Below, in pieces: positions 1-7,327 of a DNA stretch of 7,798 nucleotides. Both the position numbers and the translations under genes were made by a program. Source of the stretch: JAWXCF01 sp034440515 (lineage in GTDB: Bacteria > Bacteroidota > Bacteroidia > CAILMK01); the NCBI GenBank assembly GCA_034440515.1, contig JAWXCF010000061.1, forward strand, positions 1 to 7,798. The letters are read 5' to 3'. How positions within the stretch are numbered: position 1 is the stretch's first letter; each line of letters starts with the position of its first letter. The notes below the pieces were generated by a model. The model ran no database searches and was not told the DNA's origin. It saw only the letters and a list, made by a program, of their open reading frames with translations.

Positions 1-150
1 CTATTACATTCTTCAAATACTTTATCAATAATAATTATATCTCCTTTTCTATTTTACTTTAATTAATAATAATAAGCTTTTATCTTTATCAAAGGGAATA
101 TAATATCTAATTAAACCTAGAAGTGAACTGGTATCAATAATTACCTTCAT
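1..150 (-). pseudogene. Broken, partial PIN-domain (DUF4411-like) toxin-type gene
   Basis: Reading leftward from an ATG at 148-150, the frame encodes 33 residues beginning MKVIIDTSSLLGLIRYYIPF and stops at TAG (49-51). A different frame then continues the same protein from base 44 to the window edge as GDIIIIDKVFEECN. The opening hydrophobic strand followed by D-T-S-S-L matches the start of PIN-like nucleases, where that Asp is the first metal ligand. The later IIIIDKVFEEC segment is what I recall following it in Bacteroidota DUF4411 proteins. These families are usually toxins of toxin-antitoxin pairs that cleave RNA. One extra base (or two lost) between about 49 and 53 explains the break. 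No antitoxin gene is visible upstream between 151 and 270. The rest of the gene lies outside the window, so later lesions and any partner cannot be judged. The frameshift is seen directly; the family call is from recognition only. Confidence 0.6.
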
Positions 151-270
151 TTAATAAGTTATAAAATTTGTTATTATTATTATGCATTTGAGATTAGATA
201 CAGACTTCAATGAGAATCTATTTTACCTTAGAATACGTAATTTAATATATAATTTTTTTATGCTACAAAC

Positions 271-300
271 AAAAAACCCCCGTCGGATGCGCGACAGGGG
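271..300 (-). terminator. Intrinsic terminator of the large secreted-protein gene
   Basis: On the minus strand CCCCTGTCG (300-292) pairs with CGACGGGGG (285-277) across a six-base loop, with one G-U wobble, and is followed at once by six T (276-271). It is the first strong hairpin after the stop codon at 489-491, so the large gene has a 3' untranslated region of roughly 190 bases. It also shields the broken PIN gene to the left from read-through. Confidence 0.88.
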
Positions 301-488
301 CTGATGAATTACACAACTACTTTACTATGAATACAGAAACACAACTTTCTGTAATATCAATTTCTTTTATTTAAGCTAACCCTAAAACCCGTTTATATGA
401 ATATTGTGTACTCTATTGATTGTAAAAACTGGCTAATTGGTTGCATAGCTAAAATACTAATACCGCAAAGCCCGTATTTTTTGTTTTA
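301..488 (-). other. 3' untranslated region of the large gene, with a small hairpin
   Basis: No credible reading frame lies here on either strand. The one clear structure is a perfect 8-bp inverted repeat, TACAGAAA (332-339) against TTTCTGTA (346-353), with a six-base loop. It has no adjacent T-run, so it is not itself a good terminator. It could protect the transcript's 3' end, but that is inference. A second, weaker repeat (AAAATAC at 451-457 against GTATTTT at 474-480) has no solid inner stem. Confidence 0.4.
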
Positions 489-3400
489 TTAATCTTGTTT
501 AGTGAATGATGTAGTTTGAACTGTATTGTCAACATATATAATGTTTACAATGTAAGTACCACTACCCAAACCGTCTAAGTCTAGTGTTGTAGTTCCACTT
601 AGTCTTTGGCTGTTGTTGCTGTAAACTACTTTACCCTCCATATCAACCACTTGAATGCTGCTAGCAGCCTTAGGTAGATCAATGTTTACCAATCTATTAG
701 TTGGGTTAGGGTATAGTTTTAGACCATTTTTATTACTATTTGCATTTTTAATACCAGTTACATCATTCTCACGAATACGTAAATCTGTTTTAGTATTTGG
801 TCCTACTCTTACACCGTTTCTAATGCTGGCAATGGTTACTGTAACAATTTCATCACTTTCTAATGTTTTGTCGTCGACTATTGCAACATTATAATTACCT
901 GTACCAGTATTTGGAGCAATTACCAAACTATCGCTTGCTGTGTAATCTGTACCTCTTGTTGCAGTTCCAGATAGTGTGAATCTAATTGCAATCTCTTTTA
1001 CTGCATCTACATACTTCACTGAATAACCTAGGTTAATGCTTCCGCCGCCTTCGCTAACGCTAGTAGTATCTTTTATAATTGTAACCTCAGGGCTAACCAA
1101 TACAACGTCTTTCATACTACGAGGGAATAATTGGTAACCAGATGTAAACGGATTACTGTTATCGAACTGACCACCTAAACCAGTTACTCTAAAGTAACCC
1201 GTTGGGGCTGGGTTAGCTTTTAAATCTGTAGTGTTAACTACTCTTAATAGAACAGTATCCATTCCGCTAAAATTAGTAATTCTCACATTAGCAGATGCTG
1301 AAGTTGGCCACTCAGAAGCTAATACCAATCTGTAAGGCTCATTTAGTATAACTAAGTCACTTTCAGCTGCTTCACTTATTTTACTTACAGAAACGGGGTT
1401 TTTAACTTTAAAACCTGAACCTAATAGTATGATAGTATCTGCAGTAGATAGAGTTAATTGCGTTAAGCCATTAAATTGAGCAACACCACCAATTACTTGA
1501 ATGCTATCACCCTCATTTACTGTGTAGCCAAAGTTTTTACCAGAACTAAATACACCTATACCACCAGTTTGGTCACGTAGCGTGAATTGTACACCAGTAG
1601 TTCTTAGGTTAACACCGTAAACTATACCTTGTACTGTAAATCTTTTGTTTACTGAATCGGCAACACCTGTAGTTGCATTCACTTTATTAATATCACCAAT
1701 TGGTGTTATCGCCATTTGTGCAGCAGTAGCTCTGAAGTTTTTCAATTCCATTGCAACTGGCAATGTAAACACATAAAGGCTAGTGGTTTTACCAGTTAAA
1801 ACCAACTTACCGTCACCAGCTGGTGCATCTACACCAAAGTCATTGTCATTAATTACTGCAATTGTGTTTTTATTTACGATTGTTAAACCCTCTGGTTTGT
1901 CGTGGGTTAGGTCCCAACCGTTCTCTAATAAGTCAAAGAAGAAAGTCTTTTTAACTGGGGTAATTCCTGCTGCTATTAGACCAGCTTCTGTCAACTCCTC
2001 AGGGGTTTTGCCACCATAAGTGTAAGCTGTGATAGGAGTAGCACCTAGTAAATTAATTTTATAAATGTTTTTAACGTTCCAACCGTTACGCTCAGCGTGT
2101 TCTAACACCAATAGGGTAGAGTCATTAATGGCTGTCATATCACCAATTTTCCAGTCACTTGGTCTAAGCTGACCAACTGTACCTGGGTTAATATAGGCGT
2201 ACATTTTAGAGGTACCTGTTATTGGGTCAATCTCTACCAGTCTTTGTACTGTACTTGCATTACCTACAGCAGTACTAGGGTTACGCATAGCACTTTGAAC
2301 GATTGCATATACTTTACCATTTGGTGTGATTGCTACGCCCTCAAAACCTCTATTTGGGGTACGTCTTTTCAGTATAGTATCTAAACCTACTTGATTTAAA
2401 GAAGCATCATTACCAAATGGGTTATATCTCCTCATTATTCTCGTCGTTTTTCTGTCTACGCGTATCACGCTTGGACCATATTCATCTACCATCCATAGAT
2501 CATTAGAATATCCTTCAACTACACCTTCGTTATCTATACCCCACGCGTCTGGTGCAACTACTGTTGCACTTGTGTCGCTCCAAGCTGTTTCACCTGTACC
2601 ACCTGAATTTAATGGGTTAGGCAAACCTGAAATATTTGTACCTGAAGGTCTTTTTATAGGGCTAATATTAAGTATGCGAATGCTATCACCTTCTGCTCTT
2701 ACTCTCCATAATTTAGGTGCGTAGGCCGGGAATGGGAAGAATTTGACGTCTTTACCGGCTGCTTTCAAACTATTTGTTGCCACAACGTTTGGACCACGGT
2801 CACCAACAGTGTAAAACTCCAAGTTGCTTCCGTTTACGAAGTCTAAACCTGATAGACCACCTTCAAATATTTTTTTATTATCGTAAGTGCCAATTAAAGG
2901 CGTTGTTTTTAATGCATATTTTTTAGTAGATACACCAGTTGTACGATTGATTTGTATTTCAAACAAAGCAAATGTTCCACTCACTTCATTAGACAGAGAT
3001 AACATATGTCTTCCAGTAGGAGAAACAGATTTATCAATGAATTTAACAACTTCTGGACCTAGGTCACCACCAGAATTTAGGGCAGGGGTTTTAGTAAAGT
3101 CTCTTGTGTTTATATATTGTACAAATTTAGGTGCAGTTGGGTTGGTTATATTATATACCATTACACCGCACGCACGCTCTAGGCATACAAATGCATAAGT
3201 GCTGTCGCCAATTTTACCTACATCTACGCCTTCTGGTTCAGGACCTTTATCGTCACTTCTATCTTTTCTAGTATTATTACTATGGCTAGTATTAAAGTAA
3301 AGTGGATAGTCTTTTAAGACTTGTTTTTCAAACTGGTCGCCACTGTCCCAAACTAGCACTCCTTGGTCATCCCAAATGGTAAAACTACGAGAACCAAAGC

Positions 3401-4517
3401 TATATAGCTTGTCATAGTCACCGTCTCCGTCTGTATCTCCTAAAGTTTTAGTTACTTTTAAACGACCTAGTAGTGTGTCATTTTTTAGTATAGCGGCATT
3501 AGGAAACGCTGTCGCATCTAAGTTTAGTGAGTTAATTCTTCCCTCTTCGTTAAATGCAGAGTATTCGCGAGAATCACCCTCATTAGCAGTTACTAAATAT
3601 GTTTTGCCGTTTGCTTGATAGCTAGATATTGCATCAGGTAAATACATACCAAATACTGGCCAAGTTTGAATATATGTCCCTTTCGCTCTGTCACTTGCAT
3701 CAAATCCATTGCCAGTTAAGCTGTGGTCTTTATATCCTAAAGCTTTTAATGCTGTAAAGTTTTTGTTGTCAATATCTAATATCGCAATTGCGTTATTTTC
3801 TTGTAGTGTAATGTAGGCTGTTTTGCTATCAGCCGATACTGTTATATACTCTGGTTCAAAGTCTTGGCTTTTAGTACTACCAGGGCCGAATACACGAATT
3901 TTAGCATCAATAGTTAAACTGTTATATTTTTTGAAGTCGATAACCGATACACTAGATTGGCTAACACCACTAATACCGTTACTAAAGTCGATAACAGTTA
4001 CAGAGCCCTCTGGGTCAACTGTGTAGGTTGTATTTGGCTCACCTTCATCTGCTGTTAGTAGCTTTTTACCATCTGGGGTAAAAGTTATCATATCAGGTTG
4101 CACACCTACAGTAACTGATTTTAAGAATGTACCGCTAGCATCGTAAAATGATACCTTACCAGCGTTTGTACGTAAAGTACTGTCTTCTAAACATACCGCT
4201 AACACACCACTACCAAAAGTAATACTGTTAACAAATCCCTTTTGACCACCTAAATTGATGGTAGATACTAATGGCAGAGGATTTAAATAAGGATTGGTAG
4301 CATTTAAGATGTAAATTTTATTGTCAGCTCCATTTGATACAAAAAATCTTTTTGTAGCTGGGTCATAGGCAGTCACTTCTGCTGCACCCACATTATACTG
4401 ACCAGAAGCAAAACCCCCGATTTTTTTTAATGTGATTTGCGCATTAGCTGAATAGCTCATTGCTGTTGTAGCAAAAAACACAAGCATAAGCTTGATAAAG
4501 AACTGTTTAAGTTTCAT
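489..4517 (-). CDS. Secreted choice-of-anchor I / phytase-like esterase, multidomain T9SS substrate
   Basis: This 1342-residue exported protein is probably a surface or released phosphoesterase-like enzyme. Residues 1-26 are a signal peptide (Lys-rich start, hydrophobic core, cut after ANA). About 28-525 is a choice-of-anchor I beta-propeller region; it contains VTANEGDSREY (about 310-320) and a DTDGDGDYD Ca-type loop (361-369). About 540-920 resembles the phytase-like esterase propeller, with EGGLSGL, GDRGPN, DEYGPSVIRVD, RGFEGVAITPNG and KPEGLTIV. About 955-1040 looks like the OB-fold/DUF5689-type module of secreted nucleases. About 1142-1250 is Calx-beta-like (SVSEGGG, GTATRGTDYTAS, DDKTLESDE). 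From about 1264 the T9SS type A sorting domain carries LKLYPNPTN and a GTYIVNI strand; it would direct export and then be removed. The start is set at the ATG at 4515-4517; a TTG one codon earlier is less likely. No Shine-Dalgarno site is present. The frame is intact through an 8-T run at 4421-4428. The substrate is unknown; the domain order is firm, the enzymatic role is family inference. Confidence 0.9.
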   Translation of the reverse strand: MKLKQFFIKLMLVFFATTAMSYSANAQITLKKIGGFASGQYNVGAAEVTAYDPATKRFFVSNGADNKIYILNATNPYLNPLPLVSTINLGGQKGFVNSITFGSGVLAVCLEDSTLRTNAGKVSFYDASGTFLKSVTVGVQPDMITFTPDGKKLLTADEGEPNTTYTVDPEGSVTVIDFSNGISGVSQSSVSVIDFKKYNSLTIDAKIRVFGPGSTKSQDFEPEYITVSADSKTAYITLQENNAIAILDIDNKNFTALKALGYKDHSLTGNGFDASDRAKGTYIQTWPVFGMYLPDAISSYQANGKTYLVTANEGDSREYSAFNEEGRINSLNLDATAFPNAAILKNDTLLGRLKVTKTLGDTDGDGDYDKLYSFGSRSFTIWDDQGVLVWDSGDQFEKQVLKDYPLYFNTSHSNNTRKDRSDDKGPEPEGVDVGKIGDSTYAFVCLERACGVMVYNITNPTAPKFVQYINTRDFTKTPALNSGGDLGPEVVKFIDKSVSPTGRHMLSLSNEVSGTFALFEIQINRTTGVSTKKYALKTTPLIGTYDNKKIFEGGLSGLDFVNGSNLEFYTVGDRGPNVVATNSLKAAGKDVKFFPFPAYAPKLWRVRAEGDSIRILNISPIKRPSGTNISGLPNPLNSGGTGETAWSDTSATVVAPDAWGIDNEGVVEGYSNDLWMVDEYGPSVIRVDRKTTRIMRRYNPFGNDASLNQVGLDTILKRRTPNRGFEGVAITPNGKVYAIVQSAMRNPSTAVGNASTVQRLVEIDPITGTSKMYAYINPGTVGQLRPSDWKIGDMTAINDSTLLVLEHAERNGWNVKNIYKINLLGATPITAYTYGGKTPEELTEAGLIAAGITPVKKTFFFDLLENGWDLTHDKPEGLTIVNKNTIAVINDNDFGVDAPAGDGKLVLTGKTTSLYVFTLPVAMELKNFRATAAQMAITPIGDINKVNATTGVADSVNKRFTVQGIVYGVNLRTTGVQFTLRDQTGGIGVFSSGKNFGYTVNEGDSIQVIGGVAQFNGLTQLTLSTADTIILLGSGFKVKNPVSVSKISEAAESDLVILNEPYRLVLASEWPTSASANVRITNFSGMDTVLLRVVNTTDLKANPAPTGYFRVTGLGGQFDNSNPFTSGYQLFPRSMKDVVLVSPEVTIIKDTTSVSEGGGSINLGYSVKYVDAVKEIAIRFTLSGTATRGTDYTASDSLVIAPNTGTGNYNVAIVDDKTLESDEIVTVTIASIRNGVRVGPNTKTDLRIRENDVTGIKNANSNKNGLKLYPNPTNRLVNIDLPKAASSIQVVDMEGKVVYSNNSQRLSGTTTLDLDGLGSGTYIVNIIYVDNTVQTTSFTKQD

Positions 4518-4552
4518 CAATAGTTTATTTATTATACGTTAAGTGTGGGGGC

Positions 4553-4567
4553 AAAAATGCCATTTTT
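4553..4567. promoter_or_regulatory. Palindrome upstream of the large gene, possible operator
   Basis: AAAAATG (4553-4559) and CATTTTT (4561-4567) form a perfect inverted repeat around a single central base, 36-50 bases before the ATG at 4517. On the minus strand its right half reads CATTTTTG, one mismatch from the Bacteroidota -7 element TAnnTTTG. A TTTG lies 15 bases upstream of it, shorter than the usual spacing to the -33 element. The symmetry is real; a role as promoter or repressor site is a weak inference in AT-rich DNA. Confidence 0.25.
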
Positions 4568-4706
4568 ACATTACCAAATTGTTAAGAGAGTTTTTAAAGT
4601 CAACGACTTTTACTCATTGATAAAACATAAAAATATGTTAACTTACATCATATAATAGGCAATAATGTTAAGATAATTGTACTTAAAACCAAAGTTTGTC
4701 AAACAC

Positions 4707-4740
4707 AAAAAACCCTACCCGAATGTACATTCAAGTAGGG
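4707..4740 (-). terminator. Intrinsic terminator of the DUF2383 gene
   Basis: On the minus strand CCCTACTTGAATG (4740-4728) pairs with CATTCGGGTAGGG (4725-4713), including two G-U wobbles, around a tiny loop. Six T follow (4712-4707). It begins 25 bases after the stop codon at 4766-4768, a textbook position. It separates this gene from the large gene downstream. Confidence 0.92.
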
Positions 4741-4765
4741 ATGTAAAGACCTAACTAATTACAGT

Positions 4766-5344
4766 TTAGTACTTATACTCTGAGCCAGTTGTGCTACCCT
4801 TATCGTTTAAGTCGTAAGGGGCATTATGAGATCCAGTTGAGAAGCCGCCTTTTTCAGGTGTGTTATCATTCTCTTCATTAGCATTATATTCTGGGTCATA
4901 ATGTGTAATTTGAGTTTTGATTTCTGAAAGTGCGCCTCTCACACCATTTAATTGTTCATTTAGAATGCTAGAATACATACTGTTGGCGTCTGCATCTTCT
5001 ATCGCTTCTGTGTACGATTTTATTGCAGCGTTTTCACCGGTTACGCACTCTTTTAATACAGTAGCATTTTCGTTGCTGCCCAACCAAGTGCGAATGTCCA
5101 TCCACGCACGGTGCATAGACCCCATTACGCCGGCTTCTTTGTCTGGGTCACCACCTAATTCTGAGGTCAATCTTTTCAAATCAGTAGAGTAAGTACCTCT
5201 TTGTGTAGCATACTTCTGAAACATTGCCTTTAGACTTCCATCTTGTGCATCTTCAGCTGCGTTTTCATACCCTTTTTTACCATCTTCAGCTATGCTGATT
5301 AGATGCTCAATGTTTGAGACTAATTTTTCGTTGTTACTTTCCAT
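4766..5344 (-). CDS. PA2169-family (DUF2383) ferritin-like four-helix-bundle protein
   Basis: This 192-residue soluble protein has no signal peptide. Residues about 6-150 fit the PA2169/DUF2383 family: a first helix with EDGKKGYENAAED (20-32), then FQKYATQRGTYSTDLKRL, then LGGDP (63-67), then a conserved HRAWMDIRTWLG segment (78-89). A last pair of helices includes KECVTGENAAIKSYTEAIED (98-117). The fold is ferritin-like, and the acidic residues in the helices resemble a di-metal site, but no reaction is established for the family. It often appears in general-stress settings. The tail from about 150 is polar, Gly/Ser/Asn-rich and probably disordered, ending GSEYKY; the helical core alone is the usual family length. 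The start is the ATG at 5342-5344, with an A-rich leader and no Shine-Dalgarno site. It lies 189 bases after the DUF2400 gene, which shows no clear terminator, so some read-through into it is possible. Confidence 0.87.
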   Translation of the reverse strand: MESNNEKLVSNIEHLISIAEDGKKGYENAAEDAQDGSLKAMFQKYATQRGTYSTDLKRLTSELGGDPDKEAGVMGSMHRAWMDIRTWLGSNENATVLKECVTGENAAIKSYTEAIEDADANSMYSSILNEQLNGVRGALSEIKTQITHYDPEYNANEENDNTPEKGGFSTGSHNAPYDLNDKGSTTGSEYKY

Positions 5345-5533
5345 CTTTGTCTTAAAGTTATTGTTAATATATAATTCAGACGCAGAGCAAAAGCAAATTG
5401 TTTAATGTCAAATAAAAAATATTTTAATATTATTTTGGTATGATTTCAGTCAATGCTTGGGATTAACAAGGGAAGTCTATCTGTATGTACCTCCCAAATA
5501 ATATGTACTTATACCAAAAATCAACTGTATAAT

Positions 5534-6301
5534 TTAAACATCTACGCCTACCCCAAATAGTGCAAAATCATAAATGACAGGGTCATTTTGGTTGTGCACC
5601 TGTAATAGTGCAGTTAATTCTAAAGTTGTTTTCCAATTTGACTTTGCGTTAGCAGGTAATAGGTTTAATTTAATGGCTTGACGTAATACGTGGACATCCA
5701 CAGGCATCAGCAATTCACTCATTTTCAGTTCTCGCCACAATCCAAAGTCTATTCCAGCTGGACACTGCCTCACCATCCATCTTAAGAACAGATTTATGCG
5801 CTTACACGCAGAGTTTCTGTCCGGCGTGCCTATGTGTTTTCTCGTACGCTGTGGGGCGTCTATCAGGCTGAAGAAGTATTTGTGAAAGCCCCGTAATATG
5901 GAGTCCATAGGGTGAAGTCCATTGTCTTTTCGCCAATGGGTAAAGGCAGTTTCTAGACTAGACGAAACTGCATAGTGACTCCTTAGAAATTTTACAAAAT
6001 AATAGAGATCCTGTGACTGAAAAGTGCGGTGTACAAATCCATCTAACTGCTTCAACTCAAGCTGAGAGGCACCAGCTATAAATTGGTAAGGCTGTCCATC
6101 CATTCTGGTCATTAAATCTGCAAGTTTATTCAAGATGATGCTGCGTTTCCCCCAAGCGAAAATGGCTGAAAAAAAGGCTGAAATTTCAATGTCAGCCTGA
6201 TAGCTAAATTGATGTGGTATTGATATGGGGTCGTTAACTATGAAATCACGGACATAGTACTTGGTCAAGTATTCATTTAATAGTATTTCGACTGCCTGCA
6301 C
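5534..6301 (-). CDS. TIGR02757/DUF2400 family protein
   Basis: The 255 residues match the full length of this conserved Bacteroidota-rich family of unknown function. Hallmarks in order are DPISIPHQFSYQADIEISAF (24-43), AWGKRSII (49-56), FVHRTFQSQDLYYF (89-102), SACKRINLFLRWMVRQC (164-180), DFGLW (185-189), MPVDVHVLR (199-207), and a C-terminal DPVIYDFALFGVGVDV (240-255). The start is GTG (6299-6301): no ATG occurs in frame before the core, the nearest upstream in-frame codons run into a TGA, and the family N-terminus fits this position. The protein is predicted cytoplasmic and helical, with no export signal. The Lys of SACKR and the Asp of VDVHV are placed like the catalytic pair of EndoIII-type HhH-GPD glycosylases, suggesting nucleic-acid work, but this is inference. 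No strong hairpin with a T-run follows its stop. It is transcribed alone, downstream of the barrel gene's terminator. Confidence 0.92.
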   Translation of the reverse strand: MQAVEILLNEYLTKYYVRDFIVNDPISIPHQFSYQADIEISAFFSAIFAWGKRSIILNKLADLMTRMDGQPYQFIAGASQLELKQLDGFVHRTFQSQDLYYFVKFLRSHYAVSSSLETAFTHWRKDNGLHPMDSILRGFHKYFFSLIDAPQRTRKHIGTPDRNSACKRINLFLRWMVRQCPAGIDFGLWRELKMSELLMPVDVHVLRQAIKLNLLPANAKSNWKTTLELTALLQVHNQNDPVIYDFALFGVGVDV

Positions 6302-6366
6302 CGTTACAATGTTATCATTTTTATAGATTCAATGGGTCAAATTATTTGTGGGCTTGAACATAAATG

Positions 6367-6400
6367 AAAAAACCCTGCTGGTAAATCAAGACCAACAGGG
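6367..6400 (-). terminator. Intrinsic terminator of the outer-membrane protein gene
   Basis: On the minus strand CCCTGTTGGT (6400-6391) pairs with ACCAGCAGGG (6382-6373), with one G-U wobble and an eight-base loop. Six T follow (6372-6367). It lies 55 bases after the stop codon at 6455-6457. The DUF2400 gene therefore needs its own promoter somewhere between 6302 and 6366; I see no clear consensus match there. Confidence 0.92.
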
Positions 6401-6454
6401 TAACAGCAATAAATTAAACTTTTCTTATAATATCGTATTCATCAAACGCTTCAT

Positions 6455-7096
6455 TTAGAATGCAAAGCCTAAAGATAGACCAGCACGTAGACCTATGGTT
6501 TTTGCAAACGGGCTACCATCTAACTTACGACCAGTAGAGTTATCTTCTAGTTTTTTGTAACGGCTGTACGCATTTACGTATGGACCAACGAAGCCATCTA
6601 CTACAAATCTGCCGAATAGCAATTCATACCCACCAGTACAACCTATTTGCACCTGAGTAAGATTGTATTTCTCTGTAAATATGTATGGCTTGTTGTCAGA
6701 TGTAAACCTAGTAACATCTTTTCTAGTTTTAGCACCTATCCATCTGGCAAATGGCGCTGCGTAAAAACCTTGAATTGGACGGTCTCCGTCGCCCATTTTG
6801 TCAAATAGACGTATTCTGAACTCTGGCGTAATTAGTAAGCCGTTGTCGTATATTCTATCTTCTTTATCTTTATAGTCAAACATATAGGCTACACCTAATT
6901 GCCAGCTATATCTGTCCTTAAAGGCGTGCTCAAACTGAACGTTAGCCGTACCTACAGCCAAACTGATAGGGTTGAACTTGATAACGTTATCTAACACACG
7001 TTCAGGTTTCCCCTCTGTTTGTGCTGACGTGTTTAGGCTGCTGAAAATACTGATGGCTGCAATGGCCACAGATTTTAATAGTAATAGTTTCTTCAT
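6455..7096 (-). CDS. DUF3575-type outer-membrane beta-barrel protein
   Basis: This 213-residue exported protein has a signal peptide at 1-25 (MKKLLLLKS start, hydrophobic core, cleavage likely after NTSA before Gln26). The mature part is a run of alternating amphipathic strands with aromatic girdle residues: IKFNPISLAVGTANVQFEH (39-57), YSWQLGVAYMFDY, LLITPEFRIRLF, GFYAAPFARWIG (110-121), VQIGCTGGYELLFGRFVVDG and FVGPYVNAYSRY. The last strand, LRAGLSLGFAF, ends in Phe, as expected for recognition by the BAM machinery. The NPISLAVG opening and GGYELLFGRFVVDGFVG are typical of Bacteroidota DUF3575 proteins. The length suits a small barrel of about eight to ten strands. Its role is unknown; it is not a TonB-dependent transporter (no plug, far too short). 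The start is the ATG at 7094-7096 with an A/T-rich leader. Direct repeats at 7116-7151 lie just upstream and may regulate it. Confidence 0.78.
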   Translation of the reverse strand: MKKLLLLKSVAIAAISIFSSLNTSAQTEGKPERVLDNVIKFNPISLAVGTANVQFEHAFKDRYSWQLGVAYMFDYKDKEDRIYDNGLLITPEFRIRLFDKMGDGDRPIQGFYAAPFARWIGAKTRKDVTRFTSDNKPYIFTEKYNLTQVQIGCTGGYELLFGRFVVDGFVGPYVNAYSRYKKLEDNSTGRKLDGSPFAKTIGLRAGLSLGFAF

Positions 7097-7115
7097 AATT
7101 ATTTTAGTATTTACT

Positions 7116-7151
7116 GAATACTCATACCTTGAATGCTCATTAAATGTTCAT
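7116..7151 (-). repeat. Three imperfect 10-bp direct repeats before the barrel gene
   Basis: On the minus strand ATGAACATTT (7151-7142), ATGAGCATTC (7140-7131) and ATGAGTATTC (7125-7116) share the consensus ATGARYATTY, with start-to-start steps of 11 and 15 bases. They sit 20-55 bases before the ATG at 7096. The last copy overlaps the inverted repeat AGTATT/AATACT (7106-7122). Near-helical spacing and position suggest a regulator-binding array or a feature of the leader; chance is possible in AT-rich DNA. Confidence 0.35.
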
Positions 7152-7309
7152 TAGTTATTTTAATGTTGATTAAAATAAATCGCTATATAGCTATGAATCT
7201 ACTTGTTACATATTAAATAAATTTTAATGCTATTTCAATGGTAATACATTTAACTAATTTTAGTTTGATTTTTTTGATGTTGCGAGAAATTAGAAGATGT
7301 TGGCATTAA

Positions 7310-7327
7310 TTGTTAGCGAACTAACAA
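7310..7327 (-). other. Hairpin with TTCG loop
   Basis: On the minus strand TTGTTAG (7327-7321) pairs perfectly with CTAACAA (7316-7310) around TTCG, a UUCG-type tetraloop in RNA. A six-base T-run (7333-7328, counting one shared flank base loosely) precedes rather than follows it, so it is not a standard minus-strand terminator. On the plus strand it is followed by an A-run, which does not terminate either. It lies downstream of the broken thioredoxin-like gene and may be a relic of its 3' end. Confidence 0.3.

Noticed and set aside
182..304. A 40-residue plus-strand frame beginning MHLRLDTDF
   Set aside because: It runs straight through the strong minus-strand terminator at 271-300, has no recognisable family, and its last residues come from the hairpin itself.
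451..480. AAAATAC...GTATTTT inverted repeat near the end of the large gene, as a plus-strand terminator
   Set aside because: The inner part does not pair well and no plus-strand gene lies upstream to be terminated.
2887..3198. Plus-strand open frame of 103 codons inside the large gene (similar ones at 655-894, 1783-2019 and 3823-4026)
   Set aside because: These are antisense shadows of a clearly coding minus-strand gene and show no protein-like features of their own.
4917..5192. Plus-strand open frame opposite the DUF2383 gene
   Set aside because: It is fully antisense to a well-supported family member and has no independent support.
5484..5508. Two copies of TATGTAC, 18 bases apart, after the DUF2400 gene
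   Set aside because: Seven-base repeats with a self-complementary GTAC core are too short in AT-rich DNA. The possible hairpin is bulged and lacks a T-run, so I do not call it a terminator.
6972..7154. Plus-strand 60-codon frame opposite the start of the outer-membrane protein gene
   Set aside because: Most of it is antisense to the signal peptide region, and the remainder is AT-rich leader.
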